A stretch of DNA of 6,417 nucleotides from Clostridia bacterium. Lineage in GTDB: Bacteria > Bacillota > Clostridia > Christensenellales > Borkfalkiaceae. The DNA is taken from assembly GCA_017504065.1 (NCBI GenBank), contig JAFVRU010000030.1:1-6417 (forward strand), in the 5' to 3' direction. The position numbers and the translations under genes were made by a program. The notes below the pieces were generated by a model that saw only the letters and a program-made list of their open reading frames with translations, was not told the DNA's origin and searched no databases. Below are positions 5,112 to 6,417 of this stretch, piece by piece (position 1 is the stretch's first letter; each line of letters begins with the position of its first letter).

Positions 5112-5984
5112 ATGGATTTTAAATTACAGCCGATCGAGAACGTGCTTCTCGTTACCAAAATTGCAAACGTGCACTTTTTCGAGTTCCCGCAGGACTATGG
5201 CACGAAGGACGACAAACACCCGTTTTGTGAATTAATTTTCGTCAATAGCGGGGAAATTTTCGTGCGTTCCGACGGGTACGACGGAGTTTTGTCGAAGAAC
5301 GAAATGCTCATACACGGCGCGAATAACGTGCATTCCTTGAATTGCCCGAACGCGAGCGAAACTTCCGTCGTGATTATCGGGTTCGAGTGTTTTTCGGACA
5401 AGCTCCGCGCGTTCGCGAAAAAGCCCGTTCGGCTAGACGAATCGGAAATCAAGCATTTGGCGGAAATCGTTCGGGAAGGGCGAAACGTATTCGCTCCGCC
5501 CTATAACGTACCTGTGTACGATATGGAAAAGAAGAAAAAGCAAATGTTCGGGAGCGAACAAATGCTCCGTTCCCTTTTGGAATCCTTCTTAATCGGCTTG
5601 ATCCGCAAATACGAGTTTTTTGAAAGCGCGGACGAGAACGACGACGTAGATTTTCAAATCAGCGAAATCGTCAAATACGTAGACAACAATTATTTGGAAC
5701 GAATTACGATCGACGAGTTGGCGTTTTTGTTCCGAACCAACCGTTCGACGCTTTGTAAGGAGTTCAAGCTTGCGACGGGCAAGACGGTAATCGGCTATAT
5801 CACGGAAAAGAAGCTGCAAGCGGCGAAGCGGTTGTTGAAGCAATCCAAGAAATCGATCGCGCAGATCGCGGACGAGCTGAATTTCGACTGCGTGCCCTAT
5901 TTCTGCCGATTTTTCAAAAAGCAAACGGGGATACCGCCGAAGGAATACCAAAAGCGGTTAAACGCGGAACATAGTGCAAGCTAA
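5112..5984 (+). CDS. AraC/XylS-family transcriptional regulator with cupin sensor domain
   Basis: A 290-aa regulator. The N-terminal part (about 17-100; HPFCELIFVNSGEI then GANNVHSLNCP) fits an AraC-type cupin ligand-binding domain. The C-terminal AraC DNA-binding domain (about 185-283) has two helix-turn-helix motifs: ITIDELAFLFRTNRSTLCKEF (from about residue 198) and SIAQIADELNFDCVPYFCRF (from about 248), with the family signature FFKKQTGIPPKEYQK. The ATG at 5112 is preferred over an in-frame TTG at 5073, because that longer frame would run through the consensus promoter. A GGAG at 5096-5099 lies inside the promoter, 12 nt from the ATG, and would not be in the mRNA if transcription starts at 5112. 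Its position divergent from the M24 operon suggests it regulates that operon and perhaps itself, probably in response to the pathway substrate; this is inferred from context. Confidence 0.9.
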   Translation: MDFKLQPIENVLLVTKIANVHFFEFPQDYGTKDDKHPFCELIFVNSGEIFVRSDGYDGVLSKNEMLIHGANNVHSLNCPNASETSVVIIGFECFSDKLRAFAKKPVRLDESEIKHLAEIVREGRNVFAPPYNVPVYDMEKKKKQMFGSEQMLRSLLESFLIGLIRKYEFFESADENDDVDFQISEIVKYVDNNYLERITIDELAFLFRTNRSTLCKEFKLATGKTVIGYITEKKLQAAKRLLKQSKKSIAQIADELNFDCVPYFCRFFKKQTGIPPKEYQKRLNAEHSAS

Positions 5985-5988
5985 ACGC

Positions 5989-6027
5989 TGTGGCGCAAGT
6001 TTTTGGAAAAAATTTTTCTACGCCGCA
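5989..6027 (+). other. Weak stem-loop after the AraC-type gene
   Basis: TGTGGCG (5989-5995) can pair with CGCCGCA (6021-6027), with an inner A/T-rich self-complementary stretch (GAAAAAATTTTTC). No T-run follows the outer stem on the + strand, so it is at best an atypical terminator for the regulator gene. Confidence 0.3.
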
Positions 6028-6036
6028 AAAAAACAG

Positions 6037-6065
6037 TTGATATTCCTTTCAAAATGTGCTATACT
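6037..6065 (+). promoter_or_regulatory. Promoter of tRNA-Glu
   Basis: TTGATA (6037-6042) and TATACT (6060-6065) are 17 nt apart, each one base from consensus. Predicted transcription starts near 6072, about 11 nt before the mature tRNA. Confidence 0.78.
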
Positions 6066-6082
6066 ACAAAAGCACATGAAAC

Positions 6083-6157
6083 GGCCCGTTGGTCAAGCGG
6101 TTAAGACACCACCCTCTCACGGTGGTAACATGGGTTCGATTCCCGTACGGGTCACCA
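6083..6157 (+). tRNA. tRNA-Glu (anticodon CUC), CCA encoded
   Basis: A 75-nt cloverleaf including the encoded CCA. The acceptor stem pairs 6083-6089 with 6147-6153 (one G-U), the discriminator is A6154 and CCA is at 6155-6157. The anticodon stem CCACC/GGTGG (6109-6113 with 6121-6125) closes the loop CTCTCAC, giving anticodon CTC at 6116-6118, which reads GAG. The T-arm is ATGGG-TTCGATT-CCCGT. Sequence around the D-arm (TTGGTCAAGCGGTTAAGACACC) is typical of bacterial tRNA-Glu. It is a single-gene unit with its own promoter and terminator. Confidence 0.96.
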
Positions 6158-6159
6158 GC

Positions 6160-6190
6160 AAAAAGCACACCATTCTCGGTGTGCTTTTTT
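6160..6190 (+). terminator. Rho-independent terminator of tRNA-Glu
   Basis: GCACACC (6165-6171) pairs with GGTGTGC (6178-6184) around a 6-nt loop, extended by A5/T5, and ends in T6 (6185-6190). It begins 3 nt after the tRNA CCA. Confidence 0.9.
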
Positions 6191-6196
6191 GCTGTG

Positions 6197-6306
6197 CCCG
6201 TACGGATTGACTTGAACGCATCGGGTTCGCGCGAGGAGCGAAAGCGACGACGCCCTGCCGAGAGCTCTCGCTTGCGAGAAACGGCAGATACCCGTACGGA
6301 TCACCA
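6197..6306. repeat. Structured repeat unit with tRNA-3'-end-like borders
   Basis: CCCGTACGGAT occurs at 6197-6207 and again at 6291-6301, 94 bp apart. Both nearly match the tRNA 3' strand CCCGTACGGGT (6142-6152), and the second copy continues into TCACCA so that 6291-6306 equals tRNA positions 6142-6157 at 15 of 16 bases. The interior is GC-rich and self-complementary: CTGCCG/CGGCAG (6255-6260 with 6282-6287) encloses TCTCG/CGAGA (6266-6270 with 6275-6279). Open frames through it look spurious. It may be a small palindromic element, or decayed tRNA or integration-site remnants. I cannot name the family. Confidence 0.6.
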
Positions 6307-6317
6307 CTAGTATTAGG

Positions 6318-6354
6318 CCTATAAGTATTTTGCTTATGGGCACTGTTTTATTTT
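6318..6354 (+). terminator. Possible weak terminator after the repeat region
   Basis: CCTATAAG (6318-6325) pairs with CTTATGGG (6333-6340), 8 bp with one G-U, around a 7-nt loop. The tail CACTGTTTTATTTT is T-rich but starts 4 nt after the stem. The stem is AT-rich, so the call is tentative. Confidence 0.35.
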
Positions 6355-6371
6355 CTGCCTAAATAAAAAAT

Positions 6372-6400
6372 TTGAAAACACTTGAAAAATATATTATAAT
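6372..6400 (+). promoter_or_regulatory. Candidate promoter 1 for a gene beyond the right edge
   Basis: TTGAAA (6372-6377), 17-nt spacer, TATAAT (6395-6400). No coding sequence is visible downstream within the window, so the target lies outside it. Confidence 0.65.
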
Positions 6401-6410
6401 GTGTTATAAT
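6382..6410 (+). promoter_or_regulatory. Candidate promoter 2, offset exactly 10 bp from promoter 1
   Basis: TTGAAA (6382-6387), 17-nt spacer, TATAAT (6405-6410). It has the same elements and spacing as promoter 1, shifted by one helical turn. The surrounding AT-rich sequence raises the chance of a fortuitous match. Confidence 0.6.
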
Positions 6411-6417
6411 TATAATA

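Noticed and set aside
6089..6310. 73-aa and 78-aa open frames across the tRNA and repeat region
   Set aside because: They read through tRNA-Glu, its terminator and the palindromic repeat; the peptides are an artefact of structured GC-rich DNA.
1..6417. CRISPR array, phage or transposase genes
   Set aside because: No regularly spaced repeats of CRISPR type and no transposase, integrase or phage protein were seen; the only repeat unit is the tRNA-end-like element near the right edge.

Overview
The window looks like a chromosomal segment of a low-to-moderate-GC, Gram-positive, probably anaerobic bacterium, most likely a clostridial Bacillota. The evidence is strong AAGGAG ribosome binding sites, a long-form SRP RNA similar to that of Bacillus, near-consensus sigma-A promoters, a DinB of the clostridial 'SDLNNF' subgroup, and a thioredoxin-reductase-like flavoprotein without the usual NADPH-binding motif. 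The species cannot be named from the sequence.

Layout. (1) 1-168, + strand: the 3' part of the SRP RNA, cut by the left edge, followed by two + strand terminator-like hairpins. (2) 282-2458, - strand: a two-gene unit, trxB-like flavoprotein then dinB (DNA polymerase IV), convergent with the SRP RNA. (3) 2541-4951, - strand: a three-gene operon transcribed M24 creatinase-fold protein, ASRT-family small protein (PF07100), creatininase-family amidohydrolase, ending in a clear terminator. (4) 4952-5111: a 160-bp AT-rich divergent control region with two strong promoters. (5) 5112-5984, + strand: an AraC/XylS-type regulator whose start codon lies at the predicted transcription start, suggesting a leaderless mRNA. 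(6) 6037-6190, + strand: tRNA-Glu(CUC) with its own promoter and terminator. (7) 6191-6417: a structured, tRNA-end-like repeat region with no convincing gene, a weak terminator, and at the right edge two overlapping promoters offset by exactly 10 bp.

How the genes may work together. The most interesting unit is the M24 / ASRT / creatininase operon with its divergent AraC regulator. In known creatinine catabolism a creatininase-family enzyme opens a lactam and a creatinase (M24 fold, no metal) cleaves the product. Both folds sit in one operon here, and the M24 protein has lost metal ligands at the same two Asp positions as creatinase. The creatinase substrate-contact Glu appears to be Gly, and the creatininase HxE motif is altered, so creatinine itself is not a safe substrate call. 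The ASRT-family protein has been proposed from comparative genomics to belong to a small-molecule (probably sugar) binding superfamily. My inference is an inducible catabolic or modification pathway for an unidentified small amide, lactam or polyol-derived compound. No transporter is visible in the window.
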